A stretch of 47,985 bases of DNA from Rhodobacter sp. Its GTDB lineage: Bacteria; Pseudomonadota; Alphaproteobacteria; Rhodobacterales; Rhodobacteraceae. Shown here piece by piece: positions 25,858 through 35,862 of the stretch. Below the pieces are notes generated by a model. That model was not told the DNA's origin and made no database searches. It saw only the letters and a list, made by a program, of their open reading frames with translations. Location: contig JAJEAY010000217.1 in assembly GCA_022824145.1 (NCBI GenBank), positions 1 through 47,985 of the forward strand, written 5' to 3'. The position numbers and the translations under genes are program-made. The stretch's first letter is position 1. Every line of letters starts with the position of its first letter.

Positions 25858-27215
25858 TGACCGACGGAACCGTAATCACACTCATATCCATTGGCGTCAC
25901 GCTGCTGTTCATGCTCGGCGTGCCGGTCTTTCTGGTGATCGCATCGTGGGTCGTTGGCTGTTCATTTGTCCTGGGACTGACGCTCGACAACATGGGCGCC
26001 GAGCTGCTGAACGTGTTCAACAAGGGATTCGCGCTTCTGGCTATGCCGCTTTTCATCCTGACGGGGGATCTCATAAACAAGTCAGGGATCGCGCGCAGGC
26101 TTTCGGACTTCGCCTATGCGTGTCTCGGATGGATCCGCGGCGGTCTTGCTATGGCGTCCCTCGGCGCCTGCGGCCTCTTCGCGGCCATCTCCGGATCCAA
26201 CTCCGCCACGACCGCTACTATCGGCTCGATGCTCCACCCGGAAATGGTCAAAGGCGGCTATGACGAGCGCTTCTCCGCGGCGACGGCTGCAGCGGGCGGT
26301 ACGGTCGGAATCATCATCCCGCCGTCGATCATTTTCATCGTCTACGGCTTCCTTCTGAACCTTCCCATCTCCGATCTCTTCGTTGCCGGCATTCTGCCTG
26401 GCGCGTTGATGGTGATCGGCATGCAGCTTGCATGCTGGCTGATCTGCTGGGCAAACGGATGGGGTTACCTGATCCAGCTGAAGTTAAACCGAGTGCTCAA
26501 GACCGCGTTCGGCGCATGGCTGGGTTTTTTCGCGATCGGCCTTGTGCTTTGGGGCATTTACACAGGCAAGTTCTCTCCGACCGAAGCGGCTGGCGTCACC
26601 GTGGGCTTCTGCATTATCGCTGGTTTGCTGAGCTGGTTCGCGAACCACGTACTCCATATGGACATGGCGCGGGATCTGTCAGAAAAGTCATATGCCGAGA
26701 TGCTGGTAGTTGAGGGATTCACCCTGAGGGAAATCCCCGGCATCACGATGCGCTCTGCACAGATCACCGGTGTATTGGCTCCTCTGATCGCGATTTCCGT
26801 GGTTATGCAGCAGATCCTGTCGCTTCTCGGCGCACAGGCCGTCATTACCGATTTCCTGACGTCGATGGGCGGATACTATCCGGTACTCCTTGCCTCGATG
26901 GCCATCGTGTTTGTTTCCGGAATGGTTCTGGAATCCCTGCCGGTGACGATCATCCTTGCGCCGATCCTGGCACCAATCGCTGCGAGCGTCGGAGTGGATC
27001 CGATCCACTTCTCGGTAATCTTCCTGGTTGGGGCGTCTATCGGCTTCATCACGCCGCCGTACGGACTGAACCTCTACGTTGCATCCGGGGTGACGGGCGT
27101 ACCTTACTTCAGGCTGCTCAGATACACGGTGCCCTATCTGGCTGCCCTGATCGGAGTCTGGCTGCTGGTTGCGGTCACACCGGAGCTTGCGCTTGCGCTC
27201 CTGCCAAACCGTTGA
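25854..27215 (+). CDS. TRAP transporter large permease (DctM family)
   Basis: This 453-residue polytopic membrane protein is the transport subunit of the TRAP importer. It shows the family segments FNKGFALLAMPLFILTGDLI near residue 60-80, SGSNSATTATIGSMLHPEM near 115-130, the IIIPPSIIFIVYG stretch near 155-167, and the C-terminal GFITPPYGLNLYVASG. Twelve or so helices are expected. It overlaps the small permease by four bases. With its partners it moves an organic acid inward with sodium, probably feeding the adjacent dehydrogenase and hydratase. Confidence 0.94.
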   Translation: MMTDGTVITLISIGVTLLFMLGVPVFLVIASWVVGCSFVLGLTLDNMGAELLNVFNKGFALLAMPLFILTGDLINKSGIARRLSDFAYACLGWIRGGLAMASLGACGLFAAISGSNSATTATIGSMLHPEMVKGGYDERFSAATAAAGGTVGIIIPPSIIFIVYGFLLNLPISDLFVAGILPGALMVIGMQLACWLICWANGWGYLIQLKLNRVLKTAFGAWLGFFAIGLVLWGIYTGKFSPTEAAGVTVGFCIIAGLLSWFANHVLHMDMARDLSEKSYAEMLVVEGFTLREIPGITMRSAQITGVLAPLIAISVVMQQILSLLGAQAVITDFLTSMGGYYPVLLASMAIVFVSGMVLESLPVTIILAPILAPIAASVGVDPIHFSVIFLVGASIGFITPPYGLNLYVASGVTGVPYFRLLRYTVPYLAALIGVWLLVAVTPELALALLPNR

Positions 27216-27277
27216 GGACATCACGAGTGAACAAGACGGATTGCTGCTGGCAACCGCACTGAGCAGCGGCAAATGAC

Positions 27278-27299
27278 GTGGCGCCGAAATCGGCGCCAC
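27278..27299. terminator. perfect hairpin between convergent dctM-like and DAHP synthase genes
   Basis: GTGGCGCCG (27278-27286) pairs perfectly with CGGCGCCAC (27291-27299) around an AAAT loop. It lies between converging genes and could end both transcripts, although neither side has a good T tract, so it is a stability or weak-termination element at least. Confidence 0.5.
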
Positions 27300-27413
27300 A
27301 GTTCAGCCACCGAGTCGGTAACGGGCGAGACAACGGTCTGTTTGCCGCCGATACGGACATTTATGCAGCGGTATTCATCTGCCTCACGAACGCCTGACGG
27401 CTAACGGTTTCCT

Positions 27414-28781
27414 TCAGACCGCAACCGCCTGCTGCACACTGCGGTGAGGAATCAGTTCCTCCGCAACCAGGAATGCCAGCTCAAGTGCCTGCGACGCGTT
27501 CAGACGGGGATCACAGGCTGTATGGTAACGGTCTGACAGATCCTCGTCGGTCACAGCACGGACACCGCCTGTGCACTCGGTCACATCCCGACCCGTCATT
27601 TCAAAGTGAACGCCGCCAGGTATAGTGCCCTCCGCGTTATGGATCGCAAAGAACTCACGGACCTCGCGCAGCACGGATTCGAAAGGCCGGGTTTTGTAAC
27701 CGGTTGCCGACCGGATCGTGTTGCCATGCATGGGATCGCAGGACCAGACAACATTGGCCCCCTCTTCCCGAACAGCTTTGACCAGCCTGGGAAGATGTTC
27801 GGCAACCGATCCCGCGCCAAAGCGCGCAATCAGCGTCAAGCGTCCGGGTTCGTTTTGCGGGTTCAGTATTGCCATCAGAGACTTCAGGTGCCCGGTTGTC
27901 AGGGAGGGTCCGCACTTCAGGCCGATCGGATTCTGTACACCCCGGCAGAACTCGACATGCGCGCCGTCAGGCTGCCGCGTCCTGTCCCCTATCCAGATCA
28001 TATGGCCGGATCCCGCAAGCCATTGGCCGCTGATGGAGTCTATCCGCGTCAGCGCCTCTTCGTATTCAAGAAGCAATGCCTCGTGGCTGGTGTAGAAATC
28101 CACGCTTTCGAACTCATGGGTCGTGGCTGCGGTGATGCCAGCGGCGTTCATGAAGTCCAATGTGTCCTGAATGCGGTTCGCCATTCCACGATACCGCTCC
28201 GCGTCCTGGCGGTCGGTGAATCCGAGCGTCCAGGCATGCACCCGGTGCATGTCCGCGAAGCCGCCGGTTGAAAACGCGCGCAGGAGATTCAGGGATGCGG
28301 CCGCCTGAGTATATGCCTGAAGCATGCGTTCCGGATCAGGAGTCCTGGCCTCCGGCGTGAAATCGAACCCGTTGATTATGTCTCCGCGAAAGCTGGGAAG
28401 TTCCATCCCGTCCTTCGATTCGGTCGGCGCCGAACGCGGTTTCGCCATCTGGCCGGCAACCCGTCCTACCTTCACGACAGGCATCTTGGCGCCAAACGTC
28501 AGAACCATCGCCATCTGCAGGAAGACCTTGAAGCTGTCGCGGAGGTTGTCCGCTGAAAACTCAGCGAAACTTTCTGCGCAGTCACCGCCCTGCAGGAGGA
28601 AGGCCTCGCCGCGGCAGACAGAACCGAGCTTCTCCCGCAAAGTCCGGGCCTCCCCGGCAAACACGAGCGGAGGATACTTGGCAAGCTGCGCCACTACCTC
28701 TTGCAACCGTGCTTCGTCCGGATAGTCCGGCATCTGGATCCTTGGCTTGGCCCGCCAACCCGACTTTTTCCAATCGCTCAA
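27414..28781 (-). CDS. class II 3-deoxy-7-phosphoheptulonate synthase (DAHP synthase)
   Basis: This enzyme makes DAHP from phosphoenolpyruvate and erythrose 4-phosphate, the entry step to the shikimate pathway for aromatic amino acids. The 455-residue sequence is of the plant-type class II family. Visible signatures are [11 protein letters not shown] near residue 85, [14 protein letters not shown] near 125-138, [20 protein letters not shown] near 355 and the [15 protein letters not shown] segment near 390. Class II enzymes in alphaproteobacteria are usually the only or main DAHP synthase. It stands alone on the minus strand, convergent with the TRAP operon. No leader peptide or attenuator is obvious upstream. 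Confidence 0.96.
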   Translation of the reverse strand: MSDWKKSGWRAKPRIQMPDYPDEARLQEVVAQLAKYPPLVFAGEARTLREKLGSVCRGEAFLLQGGDCAESFAEFSADNLRDSFKVFLQMAMVLTFGAKMPVVKVGRVAGQMAKPRSAPTESKDGMELPSFRGDIINGFDFTPEARTPDPERMLQAYTQAAASLNLLRAFSTGGFADMHRVHAWTLGFTDRQDAERYRGMANRIQDTLDFMNAAGITAATTHEFESVDFYTSHEALLLEYEEALTRIDSISGQWLAGSGHMIWIGDRTRQPDGAHVEFCRGVQNPIGLKCGPSLTTGHLKSLMAILNPQNEPGRLTLIARFGAGSVAEHLPRLVKAVREEGANVVWSCDPMHGNTIRSATGYKTRPFESVLREVREFFAIHNAEGTIPGGVHFEMTGRDVTECTGGVRAVTDEDLSDRYHTACDPRLNASQALELAFLVAEELIPHRSVQQAVAV

Positions 28782-28969
28782 TGTTCCGCTCCGCTGAACC
28801 GTTCCATACCGGTTCGCTCTATACGCGCCCTGCCGGCGGGTGCAAACCTTGAATTCCGGCGTTAAGAGCGTCCCAAATCGGTCGATTCATGAATTTTTCA
28901 TGGCAGCGCATCTTGAGCGTGCGGAATATTGCTGTAACGCTCGGATTCAGGAGATGGGAGCGGGCTCCG

Positions 28970-29986
28970 ATGCAATTTGGAAACCAGATGGTCAAGGTGG
29001 AGAATACGGGCCGCAGACCGAAGCGCTTCGTATTCGTGCTGCTGGAAAATTTCACGATGCTTTGTTTCGCCAGTGCGCTGGAATCCCTGCGCATAGCCAA
29101 TCGCATGGCGGGCAGGACTCTTTACGGATGGATCTTGGCCGGTGAAGGCGGGGAGGAGGTGCGCTGCTCGGCGGGCACCGAGTTTCGGTTGGACACTGAT
29201 CTTGGCGAACTCACGCGCGACGACACTGTCCTCGTCTGTGGTGGAATAGACGTTCGGGAGGTGACCACGAAAAAGATGCTGAACTGGCTCCGCCGGGAAG
29301 CGAGACGCGGCGCGACGATCGGGGGTCTTTGCACCGCAGGTTACACGCTGGCCAAGGCTGGCCTGCTTGACGGCAGAAAGGCAACGATCCATTGGGAGAA
29401 CCAGGACAGTTTTCGCGAGGAATTCGATGAAGTCGAACTGACCAAGTCTGTCTTCATTATTGACGGCAACCGAATCACCACCGCCGGTGGCACCGCGTCG
29501 ATCGACATGATGCTGAAGCTGATTGCGGACGAACATGGCGAAGAACTGGCAAACGCGGTCGCCGACCAGCTCATATACTCGTCGATCCGAACGGATCAGG
29601 ATACGCAGCGCCTGTCGGTTCCGACCCGTATCGGCGTCAGGCACCCAAAACTCTCGCTTGTGATCCAGATGATGGAGCAGAACATCGAGGAGCCGGTGAG
29701 TCCATCGATTCTTGCCAGCGATGTCGGCATGTCGACACGGCAGCTCGAACGTCTGTTCCGGAGATACCTGAACAGGTCGCCGAAAAGATATTACATGGAA
29801 CTCCGGCTGCAGAGGGCGCGAAACCTCCTTATGCAGACCGATATGAGTGTCATCAACGTGGCGCTTGCCTGCGGCTTTGCGTCTCCGAGCCATTTCTCGA
29901 AATGCTATCGTGCGCACTATGACACAACTCCTTACCGCGAACGCGGCGCACATGCGGCGCGGCTGTCAAAAAGAGCCGGGGCGTAG
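28970..29986 (+). CDS. GlxA/AraC-family transcriptional regulator
   Basis: This roughly 338-residue regulator joins an N-terminal DJ-1/PfpI-like amidotransferase-fold domain to a C-terminal AraC helix-turn-helix. The first domain includes FVLLENFTMLCFASALESLRI and the nucleophile-elbow-like GGLCTAGYTLAKAGLLDG. The second includes ILASDVGMSTRQLERLFRRYL and NVALACGFASPSHFSKCYR. Related proteins (GbdR, CdhR) answer to glycine betaine, carnitine or arginine. I prefer ATG 28970 (MQFGNQ); the frame is open to 28889 but the extra residues do not match the family. No catabolic genes adjoin it, so its target is unknown; the GMC oxidoreductase at 14875 is a distant possibility. Confidence 0.87.
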   Translation: MQFGNQMVKVENTGRRPKRFVFVLLENFTMLCFASALESLRIANRMAGRTLYGWILAGEGGEEVRCSAGTEFRLDTDLGELTRDDTVLVCGGIDVREVTTKKMLNWLRREARRGATIGGLCTAGYTLAKAGLLDGRKATIHWENQDSFREEFDEVELTKSVFIIDGNRITTAGGTASIDMMLKLIADEHGEELANAVADQLIYSSIRTDQDTQRLSVPTRIGVRHPKLSLVIQMMEQNIEEPVSPSILASDVGMSTRQLERLFRRYLNRSPKRYYMELRLQRARNLLMQTDMSVINVALACGFASPSHFSKCYRAHYDTTPYRERGAHAARLSKRAGA

Positions 29987-30186
29987 CGGCATGGGTTCCC
30001 TATTTCCGATCCATAATATCAATATCGGCATCACACGTTGGAAAGGGGTATAGAAGCCCTGGCTGATTCTGCGACATTTTCGGCAGCTTTGCGCAATGGT
30101 TCTAAAGCAATGGACATCCCGAACTCGGGCCACTTTTCGGTCAGCCTGCGCTTGACCTGCCCGGCACACCAGTGCATGTTCGCGGT

Positions 30187-30477
30187 ATGACTGATACCGC
30201 GGTATTCGACACACTACGGACGGCCCGGAACCTGCATAAGGCCGGGATTGATTCGGGACATGCCGACGCCATCGCCGACGCGATCCGTGCGGCCGCAGAC
30301 ACAGGCCGCGGCGATCTGGCGACCAAGGGGGATATCGCCGCGCTTGAGGCCAACATAGCCGCGCTTGAGGCACGGATGATCAAATGGACAATTGGAATTG
30401 TCCTGACGGTCAATGCGGCCGCAGCCGCCGCCGTCATCGCGGCGGTCGGGTGGATGCTATCGGGAGTCGGCGGCTAG
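30187..30477 (+). CDS. small coiled-coil membrane protein (DUF1640-like)
   Basis: This 96-residue protein has an N-terminal helix (MTDTAVFDTLRTARNLHKAGI), a short Ala-rich coiled coil and one C-terminal membrane helix (about 66-90). The heptad AALEANI is followed at once by AALEARM, encoded by a near-exact 21-base tandem repeat. The layout matches the small DUF1640/CCDC90-like proteins often found in alphaproteobacteria, whose role is unknown. It lies between two poorly coding gaps. Confidence 0.7.
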   Translation: MTDTAVFDTLRTARNLHKAGIDSGHADAIADAIRAAADTGRGDLATKGDIAALEANIAALEARMIKWTIGIVLTVNAAAAAAVIAAVGWMLSGVGG

Positions 30478-31197
30478 GGAAACCCGTAACGCTGGAGCAT
30501 ACCTTCCACCCGCGGCCTGCGCGGGCGTTGCAGGGTATGATCGTTCCACGAAGGCGGCTCAACGGTGTTCAGACCACTCGGTTCAAGCCTTTCCATCTCC
30601 GTCTAATTCAGTCGGTTCGGCAACAGTAGCTGGGACGCCTGCAGGAGAGGTAGCAAGTGACGCGGCAGGGACTTTCTTTGGGCGCACGATTCAGATTCCG
30701 CCTTCTTTTGCGGTGTCTCTTGACGCAAAAATTGGTTAAATTAACTGACTGGCGCGAGCGAATTATTCTTCATCGCTTCCACACTGAAATGATTACCTGT
30801 CAATGAGGGTCGAACTCAGCAGAAATCTCCGCAAGGAAAAAACAATTTCTGACAAACGTTTAGGAAATTTTTTTAAAGCTCCCTGTCGGTCGATGGGCCT
30901 CCGCCATACCGACGGGCCACGCTTGGCATAGCTGGCAACTTCGTATGAATTCCCAAATGAAGCCGCGGCTGGATTACAGCAGTCTGTTGCGGCAGCGAAA
31001 CCGCTTGAGCTGGCTCATATGCGGTTTCCCGGACTTGATGCTCCGGCGTAGCAAGCATCTGCGACCCTGATCGATTCCTATGATTGCCGTGATCGCACCA
31101 TCTTCGTTTCGCCGGTTGATCCTTAAGAATTCATCAATGATTGGCTTACTGAATCCAAGCACTCGCATTTAGAATGAGTGACTGATAGCGAACCGGA
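30478..31197. other. 720 bp stretch without a supported gene
   Basis: Short open frames occur on both strands (for example 30873-31058 and 30974-31168 on minus, 30413-30739 on plus). None matches a family I recognise, and they overlap each other. The segment around 30840-30880 is AT-rich (a T7 run). It may be a decayed gene, but I can name no parent. Confidence 0.45.
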
Positions 31198-32406
31198 ATG
31201 GATTCCTTTTCAAGACCTCGACTGAGACTGCCTGAATTCGTCGCGCTGATGGGCATGATGTTCGCTACTGTAGCGTTTTCCATTGACGCAATGCTGCCTG
31301 CGATGGGCGTAATCGCGGCGGAACTGTCGCCGCAGGCGCCACAGCAGGCACAGCTCATCATCACGGTGTTTGTCCTGGGAATGGGGGTCGGAACGCTTTT
31401 CACCGGACCGCTCTGCGACGCCTTGGGGCGAAAGGCAGTGATTCTGGGCAGTGCGGTAATCTACGTCGCAAGCTCAATGCTTGCCTGGGCAGCAGGCTCA
31501 CTCGAGCTGGTGCTTGCTGCGCGGCTGCTGCAAGGCCTCGCTGCCGCGGGACCGCGGGTAGCGGCACTGGCAATGATGCGTGACCTCTACAGCGGACGCC
31601 AGATGGCCCAGGTCGTGTCATTCGCCATGATTGTGTTCACCTTCGTTCCTGCGATAGCGCCCTTGCTTGGTTCGGGAATCATATGGTTGAGCAGCTGGCG
31701 CGGAATATTCATCGCATTTGTCGTATTTTCAGTCATCAGCTGTGGCTGGCTCGCTGTGCGCCAGCCTGAGACCCTTGCGCCGGAACATAAGCGGCCTTTC
31801 TCTGTCCGCTCCATGGCGGCAGGCATCGCGGAAATACTCCTGATCCGCCGCGTAAGGCTGTCAATCGCCGCGCTTGGGTTCACATTTGGGATGCTGTTCT
31901 CGGTGATCGCCAATATTCAGCCGATCTTCGATCTCGGCTTTGGCCGGGCGGCGGAATTCCCCTACTGGTTCGCGGCCATCGCCTTGGTCAGCGCGTCCGC
32001 CAGCTTCCTGAATGCCCGTATCGTCATGCGCATCGGCATGCGCCGGGTGGTTGAATTCACGCTTCTGTCCGAATTGGTGATCGCTGGCGCTCTTTCGATT
32101 GGTATCCTGACCGGAGGCCTCGGCGCGGCTTATTTTCCAGCCTTCATCTTTTGGATGACCTCGGTCTTTTTTGTCGCCGGGCTTACCATCGGAAACCTGA
32201 ATGCTTTGGGTATGGAACCACTTGGCAAACTGGCCGGACTCGGCGCTTCTGTAATGGGCTCGCTTGCCACGGTTGCAGCCGTGCTCATCGCAATTCCGGT
32301 GGGCTTCGCGTTCAATGGCACTCCGCTGCCGCTCGCAATTGCCGTCTGCCTTTGCTCCGTCTGCGCCCTGGCGCTGACACGCATCATCGAAGATGTTCCG
32401 GACTGA
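31198..32406 (+). CDS. MFS drug-resistance transporter, Bcr/CflA-like
   Basis: This 402-residue inner-membrane carrier has about twelve helices. The start LPEFVALMGMMFATVAFSIDAMLPAMG is typical of the Bcr/CflA multidrug branch of the major facilitator superfamily. Between helices 2 and 3 is the loop GPLCDALGRKAVIL, matching the MFS motif GxLxDxxGRK. The helix-4 region has the motif B-like RLLQGLAAAGPRVA. The substrate is unknown; efflux of bicyclomycin-like drugs, sulfonamides or peptides is known in the branch. Its TGA is followed directly by the mfd stop on the other strand, so the two converge with no spacer. Confidence 0.88.
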   Translation: MDSFSRPRLRLPEFVALMGMMFATVAFSIDAMLPAMGVIAAELSPQAPQQAQLIITVFVLGMGVGTLFTGPLCDALGRKAVILGSAVIYVASSMLAWAAGSLELVLAARLLQGLAAAGPRVAALAMMRDLYSGRQMAQVVSFAMIVFTFVPAIAPLLGSGIIWLSSWRGIFIAFVVFSVISCGWLAVRQPETLAPEHKRPFSVRSMAAGIAEILLIRRVRLSIAALGFTFGMLFSVIANIQPIFDLGFGRAAEFPYWFAAIALVSASASFLNARIVMRIGMRRVVEFTLLSELVIAGALSIGILTGGLGAAYFPAFIFWMTSVFFVAGLTIGNLNALGMEPLGKLAGLGASVMGSLATVAAVLIAIPVGFAFNGTPLPLAIAVCLCSVCALALTRIIEDVPD

Positions 32407-35400
32407 TCAGCCAGCCTTGGCGAACCTTGCCAGATCCTGTGCGGCCGCGAACGCTCCCTTTATCCGGTCAGCGGGTTTTTTCCAGTCACGCCGCACCACG
32501 ACCTTCGTTTCACGCAGTCGGGCTTTTCCGCTTTGGGAATTGATGAAATCCACAAGCCCTTCAGGATTTGCGAACTGATCATTGTGGAACTGGATTGTCG
32601 CGCCCATCGGACCAGCGTCCATTCTTGCAATTCCCGCGCGTCTGCACATGTATTTTATTCGAACGATCCAAAGAAGCATGTTGACCTCTTTGGGAAGTTT
32701 GCCGAAGCGGTCGATCAGCTCCGCCGCGAATCCTTCGACCTCAACCTTGGACTGCAGCCGCGATAGCCGCCGGTAGAGGCCAAGCCTTACGCCAAGGTCC
32801 GGAACGTAGTGTTCCGGAATCAATACCGGAACTCCAAGATTGATCTCCGGTGACCATTGATCGTCGCTGTCTGGAAGCCCGTCGATGTCTCCTGACTTGA
32901 TTCGTGCGATCGCTTCCTCAAGCATTGACTGATACAGTTCATAGCCAACCTCGTGGATATGACCGGACTGTTCTCCGCCAATGAGGTTCCCTGCCCCGCG
33001 GATATCAAGATCCCTGCTTGCAAGGGAAAACCCGGCTCCAAGGGAATCGAGCGAACTGAGAACCCGAAGCCGGCGTTCGGCGTCGGGCGTCAGCCTTTTG
33101 CCAGGCCGGGTCGTCAGATAGGCGTAAGCCCGTGTCTTCGATCTCCCGACCCGGCCGCGGATCTGGTAAATCTGGGCAAGTCCGAAGCGGTCTACCCTGT
33201 CGACGATCATTGTATTGGCTGTAGGAATGTCGAGACCGGATTCAACGATGGTCGTCGAAAGAAGCACATCGTACTTTCCGTCATAGAATGCGTTCATGGT
33301 ATCATCGAGCTGCCGCGCCGACATCTGGCCGTGCGCCGCGACAAAGCTGACTTCCGGAACCCGTTCGGCGAGAAACTCCTCGGCTCTGCGGATATCGCTG
33401 ATTCTCGGAACTATGTAGAAGGACTGTCCGCCTCTGTACCGCTCCCGAAGCAGTGCCTCGCGAACGGTCACAGCATCGAATTCACTTACATAGGTGCGGG
33501 TAGCAAGGCGGTCGACCGGCGGCGTGCCGATCAGCGACAGATCGCGGACGCCGGTTAAGGAAAGCTGAAGCGTTCGCGGAATCGGCGTTGCCGTAAGGGT
33601 GAGCACATGGACATCCGTGCCCAGTTCCTTCAGTCTTTCCTTGTGCGTGACTCCAAACCGCTGCTCTTCATCTATGACCAGCAGTCCCAGAGATTTGAAG
33701 CGCACGGATTTGGATAGAAGAGCATGGGTTCCGATCACGATATCGACGGTGCCGTCCCGGATGCCTGCCCGCACCTCATCCGCTTCCTGGGTTGATACGA
33801 AGCGCGAAAGATGCCGAACCTTGACGGGGAATCCACGAAAGCGCTCGGAGAACGTTTGGAAATGCTGCCGTGCCAGCAACGTGGTCGGCACGATCACGGC
33901 AACCTGTCTTCCCGACATTGCGGCGACAAAGGCGGCGCGCAGCGCGACCTCGGTCTTTCCGAATCCGACGTCCCCGCAGACGAGCCGGTCCATCGGCCGT
34001 CCAGCTGCCAGGTCTTTTAGGACGTCGTCGATCGCGCGCAGCTGGTCTTCCGTTTCCAGATAGGGGAATCTCGCATTGAATGCGTCCCATATGCTTTCAG
34101 GAGGCTCCAGAACCGGCGCACCGCGCAGATTCCGTTCGGCGGCAATTCGGATCAGCCGTTCAGCAAGGTCGTTTATTCGGTTCTTGAGCCGTGCTTTCTT
34201 GGTCTGCCATGCAACTGCACCGAGACGGTCAAGAGTGCCCCCCTCTTCCCGGCCATAGCGGCTCAGCAGCTCTATGTTCTCGACCGGAAGGTAAAGCCGG
34301 GTATCGCCCGCGTATTCGAGCGTCAGACATTCATGGGCGGCTCCCAGCACATCGACGATTTCCAGCCCCGTGAAGCGGCCAATTCCGTGGTCGACATGAA
34401 CGACGAGTTCGCCGGGAGTGAGCGACCTCGCTTCGGTGAGGAAATTCTCCGCTTTGCGTCTCTTCGCTGGCGCGCGGGTCAGCCGGTCACCGAGAATGTC
34501 CTGTTCCGCGATGACCGTAAGTCCGGGGATTTCAAAGCCCGACTCAAGCGGCCAGACCGCGGTGGCGCAGGTGCCTTTGCCGGCCAGATCCGAATACCGA
34601 CGGATCTGAACAGCTCCGACTAGGTCCTGGTCTTCAAGAAGGTGTCCAAGCCTCTCCGCCGCACCATCTGAATACGCAGCCAGCACCACATCGCCGTTAG
34701 CGAGACCGGCAGAGACGTGATTCGCGACAGCCTGAAACAGGTCATGGTTCTCCGAGACCCGTTCGGCGGAGAACTCGCGTCCGACCCGGCCGCCAGCGTC
34801 AATCACTCCGGGGCCGGTCTGCACCGGCAGTGGATGGAACTGCAGCACGCGGCGGTCCTTCAGGGCCGCTTTCCAGCAGCTGTCGTCAATATAGAGTCGG
34901 TCGGGCGGACAGGGCTTGTAGACCGAGTCGAACCGGCTCCTGATCTTCAATGCCTGCAGACGGGTGTCATATTGGTCGAGAATTCCGTCCCAGCGTGAAT
35001 GACGCGCGGGCGTAACCTGATTGTCGAGGCATACGGTCGCATCGGGAAGATAGTCGAACAATGCCACCAGCCGCTCGTGGAAAAACGGCAGCCAGTGTTC
35101 GATTCCCGCATGTTTGCGCCCTTCGCTGACCGCTTCATACAGAGGATCGTCCACACTGGAAGACCCGAACTCGATTCGGTAGTTCTGTCGGAACAGGGTG
35201 ACGGCTTTGCCGTCGAGGATCACTTCCGATACAGGAGCCAGATCTACAGTGGACAGCTGTTCCGTCGTGCGTTGGCTGACGGGGTCGAACCTACGGGCGC
35301 CATCCAACCTGTCGCCAAAAAGGTCGAGTCTGATTGGCCCCTCTTCGCCTGGCGGAAAGATGTCAACGATTCCTCCCCGGATCGCATAGTCGCCCGGCTC

Positions 35401-35850
35401 GGTCACCGTCGGGGCTCTTGCAAACCCCATGCGGTGAAGAAAGTCCCGCAGCGCCCGCTCGTCGACGCGGTGGCCCACTGCCGCGGAAAAGGTCGATTCG
35501 CGCAGCAGGCGGGGCTCCGGAACGCGTTGGGATGCGGCATTGAGGGTTGTCAGTAGGATGAACGGACCTGGCATTCCCTGCGCAAGCGCTGCGAGCGTCG
35601 CCATGCGGGTGGCCGAAACGCTGGCATTCGGCGAGATTCGATCATACGGAAGGCAGTCCCAGCCCGGAAACGCAATGGCGGGGATTTCGGGTGCGAAAAA
35701 CCACAATGCGGCCCGCATCGCTTCGAGACGCTGGTCGTCGCGTGCGATATGGATCACGGCGGATCCTGATTTCGCAAGTTCGTCAACCAGCAGCTTTGCG
35801 TCGAAACCTTCGGGCGCGCCGCCCACGGTGATATGGTCAGGCTCAGGCAT
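32407..35850 (-). CDS. mfd: transcription-repair coupling factor Mfd
   Basis: Mfd removes RNA polymerase stalled at DNA damage and recruits the UvrA nucleotide-excision machinery. The product (about 1147 residues, normal length) has the UvrB-like N-terminal region with DCLPYDRISPN and YAIRGGIVDIFPPG. The RNA-polymerase-interacting module starts near GELVVHVDHGIGRFTGLE. The RecG-like translocase follows, with Walker A GDVGFGKTEVALR, the DEEQ box in LLVIDEEQRFGV, LTLTATPIPRTL and QIRGRVGRS. The C-terminal TRCF domain closes it. ATG 35850 fits the AGGTGAAG ribosome site better than GTG 35862, which would add four residues. Confidence 0.96.
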   Translation of the reverse strand: MPEPDHITVGGAPEGFDAKLLVDELAKSGSAVIHIARDDQRLEAMRAALWFFAPEIPAIAFPGWDCLPYDRISPNASVSATRMATLAALAQGMPGPFILLTTLNAASQRVPEPRLLRESTFSAAVGHRVDERALRDFLHRMGFARAPTVTEPGDYAIRGGIVDIFPPGEEGPIRLDLFGDRLDGARRFDPVSQRTTEQLSTVDLAPVSEVILDGKAVTLFRQNYRIEFGSSSVDDPLYEAVSEGRKHAGIEHWLPFFHERLVALFDYLPDATVCLDNQVTPARHSRWDGILDQYDTRLQALKIRSRFDSVYKPCPPDRLYIDDSCWKAALKDRRVLQFHPLPVQTGPGVIDAGGRVGREFSAERVSENHDLFQAVANHVSAGLANGDVVLAAYSDGAAERLGHLLEDQDLVGAVQIRRYSDLAGKGTCATAVWPLESGFEIPGLTVIAEQDILGDRLTRAPAKRRKAENFLTEARSLTPGELVVHVDHGIGRFTGLEIVDVLGAAHECLTLEYAGDTRLYLPVENIELLSRYGREEGGTLDRLGAVAWQTKKARLKNRINDLAERLIRIAAERNLRGAPVLEPPESIWDAFNARFPYLETEDQLRAIDDVLKDLAAGRPMDRLVCGDVGFGKTEVALRAAFVAAMSGRQVAVIVPTTLLARQHFQTFSERFRGFPVKVRHLSRFVSTQEADEVRAGIRDGTVDIVIGTHALLSKSVRFKSLGLLVIDEEQRFGVTHKERLKELGTDVHVLTLTATPIPRTLQLSLTGVRDLSLIGTPPVDRLATRTYVSEFDAVTVREALLRERYRGGQSFYIVPRISDIRRAEEFLAERVPEVSFVAAHGQMSARQLDDTMNAFYDGKYDVLLSTTIVESGLDIPTANTMIVDRVDRFGLAQIYQIRGRVGRSKTRAYAYLTTRPGKRLTPDAERRLRVLSSLDSLGAGFSLASRDLDIRGAGNLIGGEQSGHIHEVGYELYQSMLEEAIARIKSGDIDGLPDSDDQWSPEINLGVPVLIPEHYVPDLGVRLGLYRRLSRLQSKVEVEGFAAELIDRFGKLPKEVNMLLWIVRIKYMCRRAGIARMDAGPMGATIQFHNDQFANPEGLVDFINSQSGKARLRETKVVVRRDWKKPADRIKGAFAAAQDLARFAKAG

Positions 35851-35862
35851 GGACCGCTTCAC

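Noticed and set aside
28898-29953. 351-codon minus-strand open frame
   Set aside because: It lies opposite the GlxA-family regulator, whose domains are clear; the antisense product is Arg/His-rich without motifs.
30873-31168. Possible transposase remnant on the minus strand
   Set aside because: I looked for DDE or helix-turn-helix motifs and inverted-repeat ends and found none that hold up.
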